Source: Leptolinea sp964420995 (GTDB taxonomy: Bacteria; Chloroflexota; Anaerolineae; Anaerolineales; Anaerolineaceae). From it: 64,000 bases of DNA. The notes under the pieces were generated by a model, which saw nothing but the letters and a program-made list of their open reading frames with translations, was not told the origin of the DNA and did no database searches. Location of the stretch: contig CAYQUX010000020.1 of the NCBI GenBank assembly GCA_964420995.1, forward strand, positions 1-64,000. Direction: 5' to 3'. Position 1 is the first letter of the stretch; every line of letters starts with the position of its first letter. A program made the position numbers and the translations under genes. Shown piece after piece: positions 32,577 through 41,062 of the stretch.

Positions 32577-33698
32577 ATGCCTGAAAAAAGTATTTATGAA
32601 GAAATGAAAGAAAAAGGGGTCTCGCGGCGAGATTTCATGAAAACATGTGGGGTTGTGGCTGGTGCCATTGGACTGACCAGCCTGCCTCCCTTGAATACCG
32701 TTAGTGCTGCCGGGAAAGTTGGAAGAGGTTTTCGCCCGGAAAAACTGGTTGCCAAAGCCCTTGAAGCGAAATCCCGTCTCCCGGTCATCTGGCTGGAGTT
32801 CCAGGATTGCGCTGGTTGCAGCGAAGCACTGACCCGCAGCCAATCTCCCACACTGATCGATCTTGTACTAAACCAGATCACTGTGGAGTACCACGAGACA
32901 TTATCTGCCGCCGCCGGTTTCCAGGTGGAAGAAGCAAAAATTGCGGCTATGGAAAAATATGCCGGAAAATATATTCTCGTCGTAGAAGGGTCGGTTTCAC
33001 CGAAGGATGGTGGTGTTTATTGCACCATTGGCGGAAAGAGCTCGGTGGATATTCTGAAAGAAGCTGCTGCCGGAGCGGCCGCCATAATTGCCACCGGTAA
33101 TTGCGCCACCTTTGGCGGCCTGCCAAAGGCTAACCCGGATCCAACCGGCGCGGTTAGCGTTATGGATATCATTAAAGACAAACCTATCGTAAATATTCCG
33201 GGATGCCCGGCCATTCCTGAAGTTTTCACCGGTACACTGGCACATTTTCTCGTATTCGGATCATTGCCCGAACTCGATCATTTACTCCGTCCCATGCCAT
33301 TCTATGGGAAAACCGTTCATGATCGTTGTTTGCGGCGTCCGTTTTATGAGGCAGGGAAATTCGCCAACACATTTGACGATGAAGGGGCACGTGAAGGATA
33401 CTGCCTCTACAAACTGGGATGCAAAGGTCCAACTACCTATAACGCCTGCGCTTCCATGAAGTGGAGCGGCGGTCTTTCCTTCCCGATCCAATCAGGGCAT
33501 CCATGCCTGGGTTGTTCTGAGCCGAATTTCTGGGATGGCGGAGGATTTTATCAGGGGCAATCCGCCCCGCTTGACCGCCCAACTCTGGCTACCGCGGGAG
33601 GTGCTCTTGCCGTTGGCGCGGTGATTGGTGCCGGCGTTGCAGCAATCAACCAGTCTCAGAAAAAAAACATCGAGCATAAACACGAGATGGATAAGTAA
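32577..33698 (+). CDS. hynS: NiFe hydrogenase small subunit (Isp type)
   Basis: This is a 373-residue precursor. A twin-arginine signal (SRRDFMKTC, Arg17-Arg18) with a hydrophobic core directs export through Tat. The mature subunit has the proximal-cluster Cys pair CAGC (78 and 81), ATGNCATFGG and NIPGCPAIPE, then HDRCLRRPFYEAG, REGYCLYKLGCKGPTTYNAC and HPCLGCSEPNFWD for the other clusters. A C-terminal hydrophobic helix (ATAGGALAVGAVIGAGVAA) anchors it. ATG 32577 follows AAGGAGG; the longer frame to 32484 is rejected. Electrons would pass to Isp1. Confidence 0.93.
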   Translation: MPEKSIYEEMKEKGVSRRDFMKTCGVVAGAIGLTSLPPLNTVSAAGKVGRGFRPEKLVAKALEAKSRLPVIWLEFQDCAGCSEALTRSQSPTLIDLVLNQITVEYHETLSAAAGFQVEEAKIAAMEKYAGKYILVVEGSVSPKDGGVYCTIGGKSSVDILKEAAAGAAAIIATGNCATFGGLPKANPDPTGAVSVMDIIKDKPIVNIPGCPAIPEVFTGTLAHFLVFGSLPELDHLLRPMPFYGKTVHDRCLRRPFYEAGKFANTFDDEGAREGYCLYKLGCKGPTTYNACASMKWSGGLSFPIQSGHPCLGCSEPNFWDGGGFYQGQSAPLDRPTLATAGGALAVGAVIGAGVAAINQSQKKNIEHKHEMDK

Positions 33699-33709
33699 AG
33701 GAGGAAATG

Positions 33710-34387
33710 ATGAATTGGACAGATATTCTTACGTTTGCCCGTGGACCATTTTTTAATATTGCCCTCCTGTTTTTCATTGCCGGAATGACATACCGATTGG
33801 TTCGGGTCATATTACTCGGTTGGTCACCTGATAAAGTTCCAGCCCGTGGCAGTAAGTTCGGTGGAGCGATCAAATCGTATCTTAAGGGGATCATCGCCTG
33901 GCCATTCATCCCCTGGGTTAAAAATACATTCAGAAGAAACCCGGTCATCTACCTGGCTGGAGGCTTATTCCATCTGGGTCTATTTGTCGTTCTCGTTTTG
34001 GGAACACCCCATATGTTGGTCTGGAAGAGTTTGATTGGAATCGGCTGGCCCACATTGCCTCTCCCAATCGTTGATTGGATGTCGGCCGTAACCATTGTAG
34101 CCATGATCATTCTCTTTATTAACAGACTGGTCAACCCGGTTCTTAAATTGATCTCCGGCCCGGCAGAATGGCTCAATCTTTTGTTTGTGTTCCTGCCCAT
34201 GGTCACCGGTTATATCATGACCCATCATCTCTGGTTCCCTTATGAGGTTCTCTATAGCCTTCACATGATTTCAGTTAACTTGCTTTTGATCTGGATTCCT
34301 CTCAGCCGGATTTCGCACTTCATGTTCTATTTCTTCTCGAAGGCAATCCATGGCGCGGATTTTGGCAAACGGGCTGTTCAGCCATAG
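33710..34387 (+). CDS. isp1: Cytochrome-b-like membrane subunit Isp1 (NarI/DsrM type)
   Basis: This is a 225-residue protein with five membrane helices and several histidines in helix positions (LFHLGLFV, YSLHMISV and RISHFMF) suited to haem b. It resembles DsrM and HdrE and matches Isp1, encoded between small and large subunits of HynSL hydrogenases as described in Thiocapsa roseopersicina. It should carry electrons across the membrane from the periplasmic hydrogenase to Isp2. ATG 33710 is preferred over 33707 because of the distance to AGGAGG. Confidence 0.88.
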   Translation: MNWTDILTFARGPFFNIALLFFIAGMTYRLVRVILLGWSPDKVPARGSKFGGAIKSYLKGIIAWPFIPWVKNTFRRNPVIYLAGGLFHLGLFVVLVLGTPHMLVWKSLIGIGWPTLPLPIVDWMSAVTIVAMIILFINRLVNPVLKLISGPAEWLNLLFVFLPMVTGYIMTHHLWFPYEVLYSLHMISVNLLLIWIPLSRISHFMFYFFSKAIHGADFGKRAVQP

Positions 34388-34397
34388 GAGGCAGAAC

Positions 34398-35663
34398 ATG
34401 GAAAATCAAGTCGTTATCAACACGTTTGTAAAAGAAACTGGTGGATATGCAGCCTCTCAGTTGGAAGCCTGCACCCGGTGTGGAATGTGTGCTGAAGCCT
34501 GCCATTTCTATCAGGCAACCGGTGATCCGGAATACGCTCCTGTCTGGAAAATTGAATTACTTAAGCGGGCGTATGAACAACGATTTACACTCATCGGGAA
34601 AATGAAGCTTGCTTTGGGGATTGATAAACCCATCACAGACGATGACGTAAATCATTTCAGCAAGATCGTATATGAAGCCTGTACCCTTTGCAACAAATGT
34701 TCAATGGTCTGCCCTATGGGCATCCAATTGGGTCCATTGATCCACGAAGTGCGTGCCGGTTTTTCGAATGCCGGTCTGGTTCCCGCCGATTTAATGCAAG
34801 CCGTAAACAAGCAGGTTGAAGAAGGCAGCCCATTGGGTGTCACTGATGATGTCTATGAAAGCCGGATGGAATGGGTGGCTGATGAATGGGAAGTTGATCT
34901 GCCTATGGACGTTAAAGGCGCCGATACGCTGGTTGTCTTCAGTTCCATTGAAGTGATGAAATTTCCGGAGAACATCGCGGCAATCGCGAAGATATTGAAC
35001 GCGGCTGGTGAAAAATGGACGCTCAGTAAGAAAGCCAGAGAGGTTGTCAATTTCGGTTTTTATGAAGGTAACACCGAAAGAACAAAGATATTTATGAAAC
35101 GCGTTTTCGATGGCGCGGCTGAACTGGGTGTCAAGAAGATTGTGGTCACTGAATGCGGCCACGCGTATGACGCGCTGCGCTGGACATCGTACAACTTGAT
35201 GGAGGTTCCCGCGGGTATTGAAATCACACACATTGTCGGCCTCATCGGTGAATATCTCAAGAACGGCAAGATAAAGCTCAAAGAGAATTCTCTTGATTCC
35301 AACGGAACCATCACCTTCCATGATGCCTGCAAGATTCAACGGAGAGGCGGGCATATTCAGGAACCGAGAGATGTGTTGAATATTCTCGCGCCGCATGCTT
35401 TCAAAGAAATGTCACCCAGCCGGGAGGAATCTGTTTGTTGCGGTGGCGGTGGAGGTGTGATTGCGATCAAAGAGGCTGACGCCAATCGCTATGCCGCTTT
35501 CGAATTGAAGGTTGACCAGATGGACAAAATCGGTGCCAAAACCGTCGTCATGAGTTGTTCAAACTGCCGCCTGCAATTTACCGATTGCGTGCAACATTTC
35601 AATCTGGATGTAAAAGTTGCCGGCCTTAGCCAGTTGGTGGCCGACGCTCTTGTAGAAGACTAG
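34398..35663 (+). CDS. isp2: HdrD/DsrK-like iron-sulfur protein Isp2
   Basis: This is a 421-residue cytoplasmic protein. Two ferredoxin-like Cys motifs lie near residues 25-35 (CTRCGMCAEAC) and 93-103 (CTLCNKCSMVC). A CCG domain follows in the C-terminal third: HDACKI, CCGGGGG and CSNCRLQ. These are the features of HdrD and DsrK, which bind a special cluster that reduces disulfides. In Isp-type hydrogenases it is the cytoplasmic partner of Isp1. Substrates here may be the lipoyl protein or a sulfur carrier. AGGAGG lies before the ATG at 34398. Confidence 0.92.
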   Translation: MENQVVINTFVKETGGYAASQLEACTRCGMCAEACHFYQATGDPEYAPVWKIELLKRAYEQRFTLIGKMKLALGIDKPITDDDVNHFSKIVYEACTLCNKCSMVCPMGIQLGPLIHEVRAGFSNAGLVPADLMQAVNKQVEEGSPLGVTDDVYESRMEWVADEWEVDLPMDVKGADTLVVFSSIEVMKFPENIAAIAKILNAAGEKWTLSKKAREVVNFGFYEGNTERTKIFMKRVFDGAAELGVKKIVVTECGHAYDALRWTSYNLMEVPAGIEITHIVGLIGEYLKNGKIKLKENSLDSNGTITFHDACKIQRRGGHIQEPRDVLNILAPHAFKEMSPSREESVCCGGGGGVIAIKEADANRYAAFELKVDQMDKIGAKTVVMSCSNCRLQFTDCVQHFNLDVKVAGLSQLVADALVED

Positions 35664-35673
35664 GAGGTCTAAA

Positions 35674-35994
35674 ATGGCTTCTTTCCTGATTACTCCAGTA
35701 GAAAAAGGAATTTTCCGCTGTCAGCATAAAGCGCCCATGTCGCACGAAGATGTTCGCGCTCTGGCCACCTTCCTTCATGATTATCGCGGAAAACTTCTGG
35801 TTGATCTTACCGGAACAACGGGGGTGGAATGTATGAACAACCTTCGCCAGTTCCGGCCAATGATGCCAACTACTGCCATTTTTGGAGCAGACATTGATGC
35901 GGCTCAACTGGAAATTTCGGAGAGTTACTACACACATGATGTCCGTATTTTTAAGACGGAAGATGAAGCTCTCACCTGGCTACGAAACCAATAA
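35674..35994 (+). CDS. SpoIIAA/STAS-like small protein in the hydrogenase operon
   Basis: This is a 106-residue protein with the alternating helix and strand order of SpoIIAA-like proteins: KLLVDLTGTTG in the core, then MMPTTAIFGADIDAAQLEI, and the ending RIFKTEDEALTWLRNQ. It has two cysteines (FRCQHK and VECMNN). It is inserted between isp2 and hynL, 10 and 12 bp from each, where other Isp operons have no gene that I know of. A regulatory or assembly role is inference. Confidence 0.7.
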   Translation: MASFLITPVEKGIFRCQHKAPMSHEDVRALATFLHDYRGKLLVDLTGTTGVECMNNLRQFRPMMPTTAIFGADIDAAQLEISESYYTHDVRIFKTEDEALTWLRNQ

Positions 35995-36006
35995 TAAGAG
36001 GATAAT

Positions 36007-37746
36007 ATGGCACAAAGAATTGTAATTGACCCGATTACCCGTATTGAAGGCCATTTACGCATCGAGGTGAGTGTTGATTCGAACAACAAGATCACAGATG
36101 CTTACAGTTCAGGCACGATGGTTCGTGGTATCGAAAAAATTCTCCGCGGCCGCGATCCACGGGAAGCCTGGGCATTCGCCCAGCGCGCCTGCGGCGTATG
36201 CACCACAGTACATTCTTTTGCTTCCATCCGTTCTGTGGAGGATGCGCTTGGAATAAAGATTCCCAGGGCAGCCAACCTCATCCGCAACTTGATGATCGCC
36301 CAGCAATATGTCCATGACCATGTAATGCATTTCTATCACCTGCATGCGCTTGACTGGGTAGACGTTGTTTCCTGCCTTAAAGCAGATCCTACCCAAACCT
36401 CGGCGATCCAACAAAAGATTTCCGGTTGGTCAAAATCATCTCCGGCATATTTTGCCGATATTCAGAAGAAGGTGCAGGCGATTGTCGATAGCGGGCAGCT
36501 ATCCATTTTTGCCAACGCGTACTGGGGACACCCTGCTTACAAACTTCCACCTGAAGTCAATCTGCTGGCGGTTGCACACTACCTGGAAGCCCTGGATTGG
36601 CAAAAGGATGCCACTAAAATCCATACCATCTTTGGCGGCAAAAACCCGCATCCCAATTTTGTGGTTGGCGGCGTGCCCATGCCGATAGATCTGAACAGCG
36701 ACACCGCCCTCAATGCCGAACGTTTATCGATCATCAATGACTCGATCAATAAAATGATTGAATTTGTTGACCAGGTGTACCTGCCCGATGTATTGGCCAT
36801 CGCGCCTTATTATCTGGAATACGGTGGTTTTGGTGAGGGGTTGGGTAATTTCCTGACCTGGGGTGAACTTCCCGGTGACGACAACAGCGATGTCTCGAAA
36901 TTCCTGGTGCCGCGGGCTGTCATTTTGAATCGCGATCTTTCTCATATCGAAATGCCGGATCCGCGCGATTTTGAAAAAATGCAGGAATATATTGCCCATT
37001 CTTGGTATGACTACAAGGCAGGGGATAAAGCAGGCCTGCATCCCTGGAAGGGCGAGACTGAATTTAACTACACCGGCCCCAAACCACCCTATGATCTTCT
37101 CGAGGTTGATCAAAAGTATTCCTGGTTGAAAGCTCCCCGTTGGGCTGAAACCCCGATGGAGGTCGGTCCGCTGGCCCGGGTATTGGCCATGTATGCCAAT
37201 GGACACGCTCAGACAAAGGAACTGGTTGGCGCTGTGCTCTCGACATTAAATGTCCCGGTCGATGCGTTATTTTCCACTCTGGGGCGTACGGCGGCACGGG
37301 CGATTGAAACAAAAGTTTTTGCCGACGCGATGCGCACCTATTACAACGATCTGGTGGCTGAAATTAAAGCCGGAAATACCAGAACATGTGATGACTCAAA
37401 GTGGGAACCTCTCACCTGGCCGGGGCACGCAGAAGGCTTTGGATACATGGAAGCACCGCGCGGTGCCCTGGGACACTGGATCGTCATTTCCAACGGCAAG
37501 ATAGAAAACTACCAGATGGTAGTTCCAACCACCTGGAACGCGTCACCCCGCGACCATAACAACAAACCCGGGGCTTACGAAGCATCCCTGGTGGGCACTC
37601 CCCTGGCAAAACCCGATTGGCCGCTGGAAGTTTTACGCACCATTCACTCATTTGATCCCTGTATGGCCTGTGCCATTCATATGATCGATGTGGAAGGCAA
37701 CAAAATTGGTGAAGCGGCAACCGGACTCAGCATTTGCCATCGTTGA
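36007..37746 (+). CDS. hynL: NiFe hydrogenase large subunit (Isp type)
   Basis: This is a 579-residue precursor. The N-terminal Ni-binding motif is RACGVC (Cys62, Cys65), preceded by the conserved RGIE at 40-43. The C-terminal motif DPCMACAIH gives Cys552, Cys555 and His558; the 21-residue tail after His558 would be cut off by the protease encoded next. Four Cys are present, so there is no selenocysteine. The enzyme splits H2 at the periplasmic face and is exported with the Tat-bearing small subunit. The stop codon at 37746 lies 5 bp before the protease start. Confidence 0.95.
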   Translation: MAQRIVIDPITRIEGHLRIEVSVDSNNKITDAYSSGTMVRGIEKILRGRDPREAWAFAQRACGVCTTVHSFASIRSVEDALGIKIPRAANLIRNLMIAQQYVHDHVMHFYHLHALDWVDVVSCLKADPTQTSAIQQKISGWSKSSPAYFADIQKKVQAIVDSGQLSIFANAYWGHPAYKLPPEVNLLAVAHYLEALDWQKDATKIHTIFGGKNPHPNFVVGGVPMPIDLNSDTALNAERLSIINDSINKMIEFVDQVYLPDVLAIAPYYLEYGGFGEGLGNFLTWGELPGDDNSDVSKFLVPRAVILNRDLSHIEMPDPRDFEKMQEYIAHSWYDYKAGDKAGLHPWKGETEFNYTGPKPPYDLLEVDQKYSWLKAPRWAETPMEVGPLARVLAMYANGHAQTKELVGAVLSTLNVPVDALFSTLGRTAARAIETKVFADAMRTYYNDLVAEIKAGNTRTCDDSKWEPLTWPGHAEGFGYMEAPRGALGHWIVISNGKIENYQMVVPTTWNASPRDHNNKPGAYEASLVGTPLAKPDWPLEVLRTIHSFDPCMACAIHMIDVEGNKIGEAATGLSICHR

Positions 37747-37751
37747 TTCAT

Positions 37752-38222
37752 ATGACAGAAACCAAACGCAAGGTTGTACTGGGACTGGGGAATCTGTTAC
37801 AAAAAGACGAAGGATTGGGTGTTCAGGCCTTAAACCTCCTGAACGCCCAATCGGGCAATACAACAGATTTCGAATTGCTTGACGGCGGTGTTCTGGGTCT
37901 CAATTTACTGATGATCGTGGAAGAGTGCAGTCATTTGCTGATACTTGACGCGATCAACATGGGAAAACCTGCCGGGACTGTAATTGAACTGGCAAAGGAT
38001 GAAATTCCGTTCTATTCGGGAATTCAGCTTTCACACCACCAGATAACATTTCAGGAGGTGCTGGGTCTGGCCAATATTCGCGGCCATTTACCCGTACATT
38101 TACACTTGATCGGCGTTCAACCGGAAGACATATCCACGGGATTGGAATTGAGTGAAATAGTCACAAATGCCTTGCCAGAGGTCGTAAGGCGAGCTGAGAA
38201 GGTTTTGGAAACCTGGACGTGA
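37752..38222 (+). CDS. Hydrogenase maturation endopeptidase
   Basis: This is a 156-residue protease of the HyaD/HybD/HynC family. The Ni-sensing site motifs GLGNLLQKDEGLGVQAL (Glu near 22), LLILDAINMGKPAG (Asp near 63) and the later His in IQLSHHQITFQEVLG are visible. It removes the C-terminal tail of the large subunit after nickel insertion. ATG 37752 is used. No Hyp maturation genes are nearby, so HypABCDEF must be elsewhere. Confidence 0.93.
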   Translation: MTETKRKVVLGLGNLLQKDEGLGVQALNLLNAQSGNTTDFELLDGGVLGLNLLMIVEECSHLLILDAINMGKPAGTVIELAKDEIPFYSGIQLSHHQITFQEVLGLANIRGHLPVHLHLIGVQPEDISTGLELSEIVTNALPEVVRRAEKVLETWT

Positions 38223-38247
38223 TCCTAAAAATAAGGACTTGAATAAA

Positions 38248-39294
38248 ATGGATTATTACTATCTAGACGCGGTTTCATGGGAATACAGTCAGGCACTGTA
38301 TCACGCAGCGGCACATTTGGGTCGGGAAGCGTTGTTTGTTCTTCGACCGGCAACCCCGTATGTTTGCATAGGGTACCATCAAGACGCTCAACAGGAGATT
38401 GATCTGGAATTTGTAAAAACCAGTAACATTCCTGTATTCCGGCGGGAAGTCGGTGGGGGCGCTGTGTATCTGGATGGGCAGCAACTTTTCTTCCAATTGG
38501 TGATCAACGAAAAACATCCGGGCGTGCCCGGAAATATTGCCGATTTTTATAAAAAATTCCTGCAACCGGTTATCAATACCTTTCGGGACTTTGGTGTGCC
38601 GGCTGAGTACAAACCCGTGAATGACATCATCACCAATGGGCGGAAAATCTCCGGGACAGGTGCGGCACAGGTGGGTGATATGTTAATCCTGGTGGGTAAC
38701 TTTATCCAGGATTTTAACTATGAGATGATGTCGAAATGCCTGCGGGTTCCCGATGAAAAATTCCGCGATAAAGTACACAAGACGATGTATGAAAACCTGA
38801 CCACTTTTTTGCGTGAGACCGGCAAGATACCGGGAAACAAAGAACTTGGTGACACACTGTCTCAATATTACTCGGAATTGGTTGGTGGGCTGACACCGTG
38901 TTCACTGGATGATGAACTGACCAGAAAAGCGGATGAATTGTTGAAAGAAATGAACACTCCCGAATGGCTACTGGACAATGACCGCCGCAGGCCGGATTCT
39001 CGGCAGGTAAAAATCTCTGAAGGTGTGTACGTGCTTCAAAAGATGCTTAAAACTCCGGGCGGTCTTATCCGGGTTACTGCTGTGAATCAGGACGGACATC
39101 TGTCAGATGTGCATATTTCCGGAGATTTCTTCTTCTTTCCGGCCAACCACCTGATGGATCTGGAAAAAACACTGAGTGGCGTTTCCGTGGACCCAATGGC
39201 CATTACCCAGGCTGTTGAAACGTTTTACCAGAAATTTGGCGTTGAAAGCCCGGGTGTTGTCCCGGCTGATTTTGCCAGTGTGATCACGGCTTGA
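38248..39294 (+). CDS. Lipoate-protein ligase family protein of the hydrogenase operon
   Basis: This is a 348-residue ligase. The catalytic domain has CIGYHQDAQQEIDLEF, the lipoate-binding REVGGGAVYLDGQQLFF and the lysine motif NGRKISGTGAAQVG. The C-terminal domain (about 250-345) is an accessory lipoyl-binding-like region (SEGVYVLQKMLKTPGGLIRVTAV). It differs from the standard LplA at 22506. Like the sLpl ligases known from sHdr sulfur loci, it is encoded with a lipoate-binding protein and is probably specific for the one at 31969. The frame starts at ATG 38248; TTG 38239 is less likely. Confidence 0.9.
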   Translation: MDYYYLDAVSWEYSQALYHAAAHLGREALFVLRPATPYVCIGYHQDAQQEIDLEFVKTSNIPVFRREVGGGAVYLDGQQLFFQLVINEKHPGVPGNIADFYKKFLQPVINTFRDFGVPAEYKPVNDIITNGRKISGTGAAQVGDMLILVGNFIQDFNYEMMSKCLRVPDEKFRDKVHKTMYENLTTFLRETGKIPGNKELGDTLSQYYSELVGGLTPCSLDDELTRKADELLKEMNTPEWLLDNDRRRPDSRQVKISEGVYVLQKMLKTPGGLIRVTAVNQDGHLSDVHISGDFFFFPANHLMDLEKTLSGVSVDPMAITQAVETFYQKFGVESPGVVPADFASVITA

Positions 39295-39301
39295 GCAGAA
39301 A

Positions 39302-39338
39302 AAACGGACGGGAAGTCAACCTGACTTCCCGTCCGTTT
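39302..39338 (+). terminator. Strong terminator of the sulfur-hydrogenase operon
   Basis: A 17-bp perfect stem (AAACGGACGGGAAGTCA and its complement) with a 3-base loop and a T-rich tail starts eight bases after the stop codon. Bases 39339-39576 hold no gene. Confidence 0.95.
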
Positions 39339-39576
39339 CTTAAACGTTTTCAATGGGGACTATTTAATCATTAAACTCAAGAAATTTCCCTTCATTTCCT
39401 GCGATACTGTGTAGATATTGACCAAATGAGTATCACTTGAGAATCATTCGACTATGGTATACGCGGAAATTTTGCCGGCCATTGCGGTTTTTCGTTTCTA
39501 GAAGGTTTATTAATCTTTTGGAAAAATGAAAATCGTTTGGATTTACCCGATGACCGCTTCTGTCAATCTGTGTTAA

Positions 39577-40527
39577 TTATGCATGGTCCAGCAGATATCT
39601 GGCGGTCTTCGAGTCGGTAACCAGGACATTAATAAACTTCCCCCGCAAGGCACCCAGGATGGCATCGCCTTTGCGAATATCACCGGCGACAGCGATCACC
39701 GTCTTAATTTTTCTCAGGGTTGCCAGGTCAATCGCAACGGTACGATCATTGATCTCAATGTCCAATCGTTCGCCATCCGCTGAGTAATGTTGGCCGCAAA
39801 TATCGCCGGCTACTCCTGCCTCCGCCATTTTCTGGCGTTCTTTTTCTGTAATATACCCGGCGATCTTTAAGCTGTATAAATCGGGATCGATTGTCCCAAT
39901 GCCAACCAGGGCGATATCCGCATCACCGGCACGGATCAGTGTTTCCTTTATACTGCGTTCCTGCAAGAGCGCATCTCGCACCATTTTGTTCTCCACAACC
40001 AGTGGTGAATGTAAATGAAGGCAGGTCGCGTTTAGCCGGTTTGTAAGTTTTTGTGCCAGAAGTGGACCATCGGCCAAATTGTTTTCCAGGCCAGTGGCTC
40101 CAATTAATTGGATGACCACCATTCCTTTCATTTCCCGTGGTTTAAGCGCATTGATCATATGCTGCAAGGCACTACCCCAGGAGATGCCAATCACCATGTT
40201 ATCGCGTACGATCTCATTAAAATATTCGGCTACCAGTTGCCCCAAACCCACCAGGACATCGGTATACGATTCGTCTTCCGTCACCATGACCTTGGCGGAT
40301 TTTAGGCCAAACGTAGTAATTAACTCCTGTTCCATCTGGCGCCATGTCCACGGATAGTGCACATTAATTTCAACAATATTTCGTTCACGGGCTTCCGCGA
40401 TCATCCGGGAAATCATGGGGCGGGCAATGCCAGTAATCTCTGAAATCTCTTGCTGGGTTTTATCCTGGTCATAATATAAGGAAGCGATCTTTGCGAGCAA
40501 TGCCATCCGAAATTCGGTATTGTCCAT
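39577..40527 (-). CDS. SorC/DeoR-type sugar-responsive regulator
   Basis: This is a 316-residue regulator. Residues 8-55 are a helix-turn-helix (YYDQDKTQQEISEITGIARPMISRMIAEAR). The remainder is the SorC sugar-binding domain with DNMVIGISWGSALQHMINAL, VVIQLIGATG, DIALVGIGTIDP and VIAVAGDIRKGDAILGALRGKFINVLVTD. Members bind phosphorylated sugars and control sugar operons. It is divergent from the BMC operon, and an inverted repeat overlaps that operon's -35 box, so this is the prime candidate for its regulator. The inducer is probably a ketose phosphate of the pathway. Confidence 0.92.
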   Translation of the reverse strand: MDNTEFRMALLAKIASLYYDQDKTQQEISEITGIARPMISRMIAEARERNIVEINVHYPWTWRQMEQELITTFGLKSAKVMVTEDESYTDVLVGLGQLVAEYFNEIVRDNMVIGISWGSALQHMINALKPREMKGMVVIQLIGATGLENNLADGPLLAQKLTNRLNATCLHLHSPLVVENKMVRDALLQERSIKETLIRAGDADIALVGIGTIDPDLYSLKIAGYITEKERQKMAEAGVAGDICGQHYSADGERLDIEINDRTVAIDLATLRKIKTVIAVAGDIRKGDAILGALRGKFINVLVTDSKTARYLLDHA

Positions 40528-40650
40528 TCATCACCTTCAAAACGCGAAAGATTAATTGCACGAACTGTATGTAAATTATAAACCATTAAGATTGAATAAA
40601 TGTTACTAATAATAATACACAAATGTATCATAAATGCAACAGTATATGAC

Positions 40651-40684
40651 ATATATCAATACATCTAATGACATGTTGATATAT
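40651..40684. promoter_or_regulatory. Inverted repeat at the BMC promoter
   Basis: Arms ATATATCAA (40651-40659) and TTGATATAT (40676-40684) are exact inverted repeats. The second arm touches the -35 box, a position suited to repression or activation by the SorC protein. Confidence 0.55.
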
Positions 40685-40712
40685 TGACAAATGATTAATC
40701 AGAACATATACT
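40684..40712 (+). promoter_or_regulatory. Sigma-70 promoter of the BMC operon
   Basis: TTGACA (40684-40689), a 17-base spacer and TATACT (40707-40712) are near consensus. The transcript would have a leader of about 340 bases before ATG 41063. I see no riboswitch or complete small gene in that leader, which contains long pyrimidine-rich runs. Confidence 0.8.
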
Positions 40713-41062
40713 ATTGTTATTGAATAAAAATACTCTTTTGTATTCTGGAGGTGTTCGTAACAAATGAGGGCTTGAGAATGAAAAATTGATCTATCTGGTG
40801 ATAACCGCGAAATGACCCGGGAAGCGATCCTGGTCTTGATATTCGCAACCGGATGGATCTCCCTTTTTTTTCATCCCTGCTCACATTTCCCCTCATAATT
40901 TTTTTCATCAGGCTTGTTTCTTTGTTGTACTTTCTTTCTCTGCCTTGATGTCATAAAAAACCCGGATTGGTGTATTCCGCATTCATCCATAAAAGAAAAC
41001 AACGTTCCCCCTTCTCTTTTTTAAAAAGTAATTTCATATATGTGATTGGAGGTTTCATTTTG

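Noticed and set aside
36007..37746. Selenocysteine in the hydrogenase large subunit
   Set aside because: All four nickel-binding positions are encoded by Cys codons and the frame has no internal TGA.
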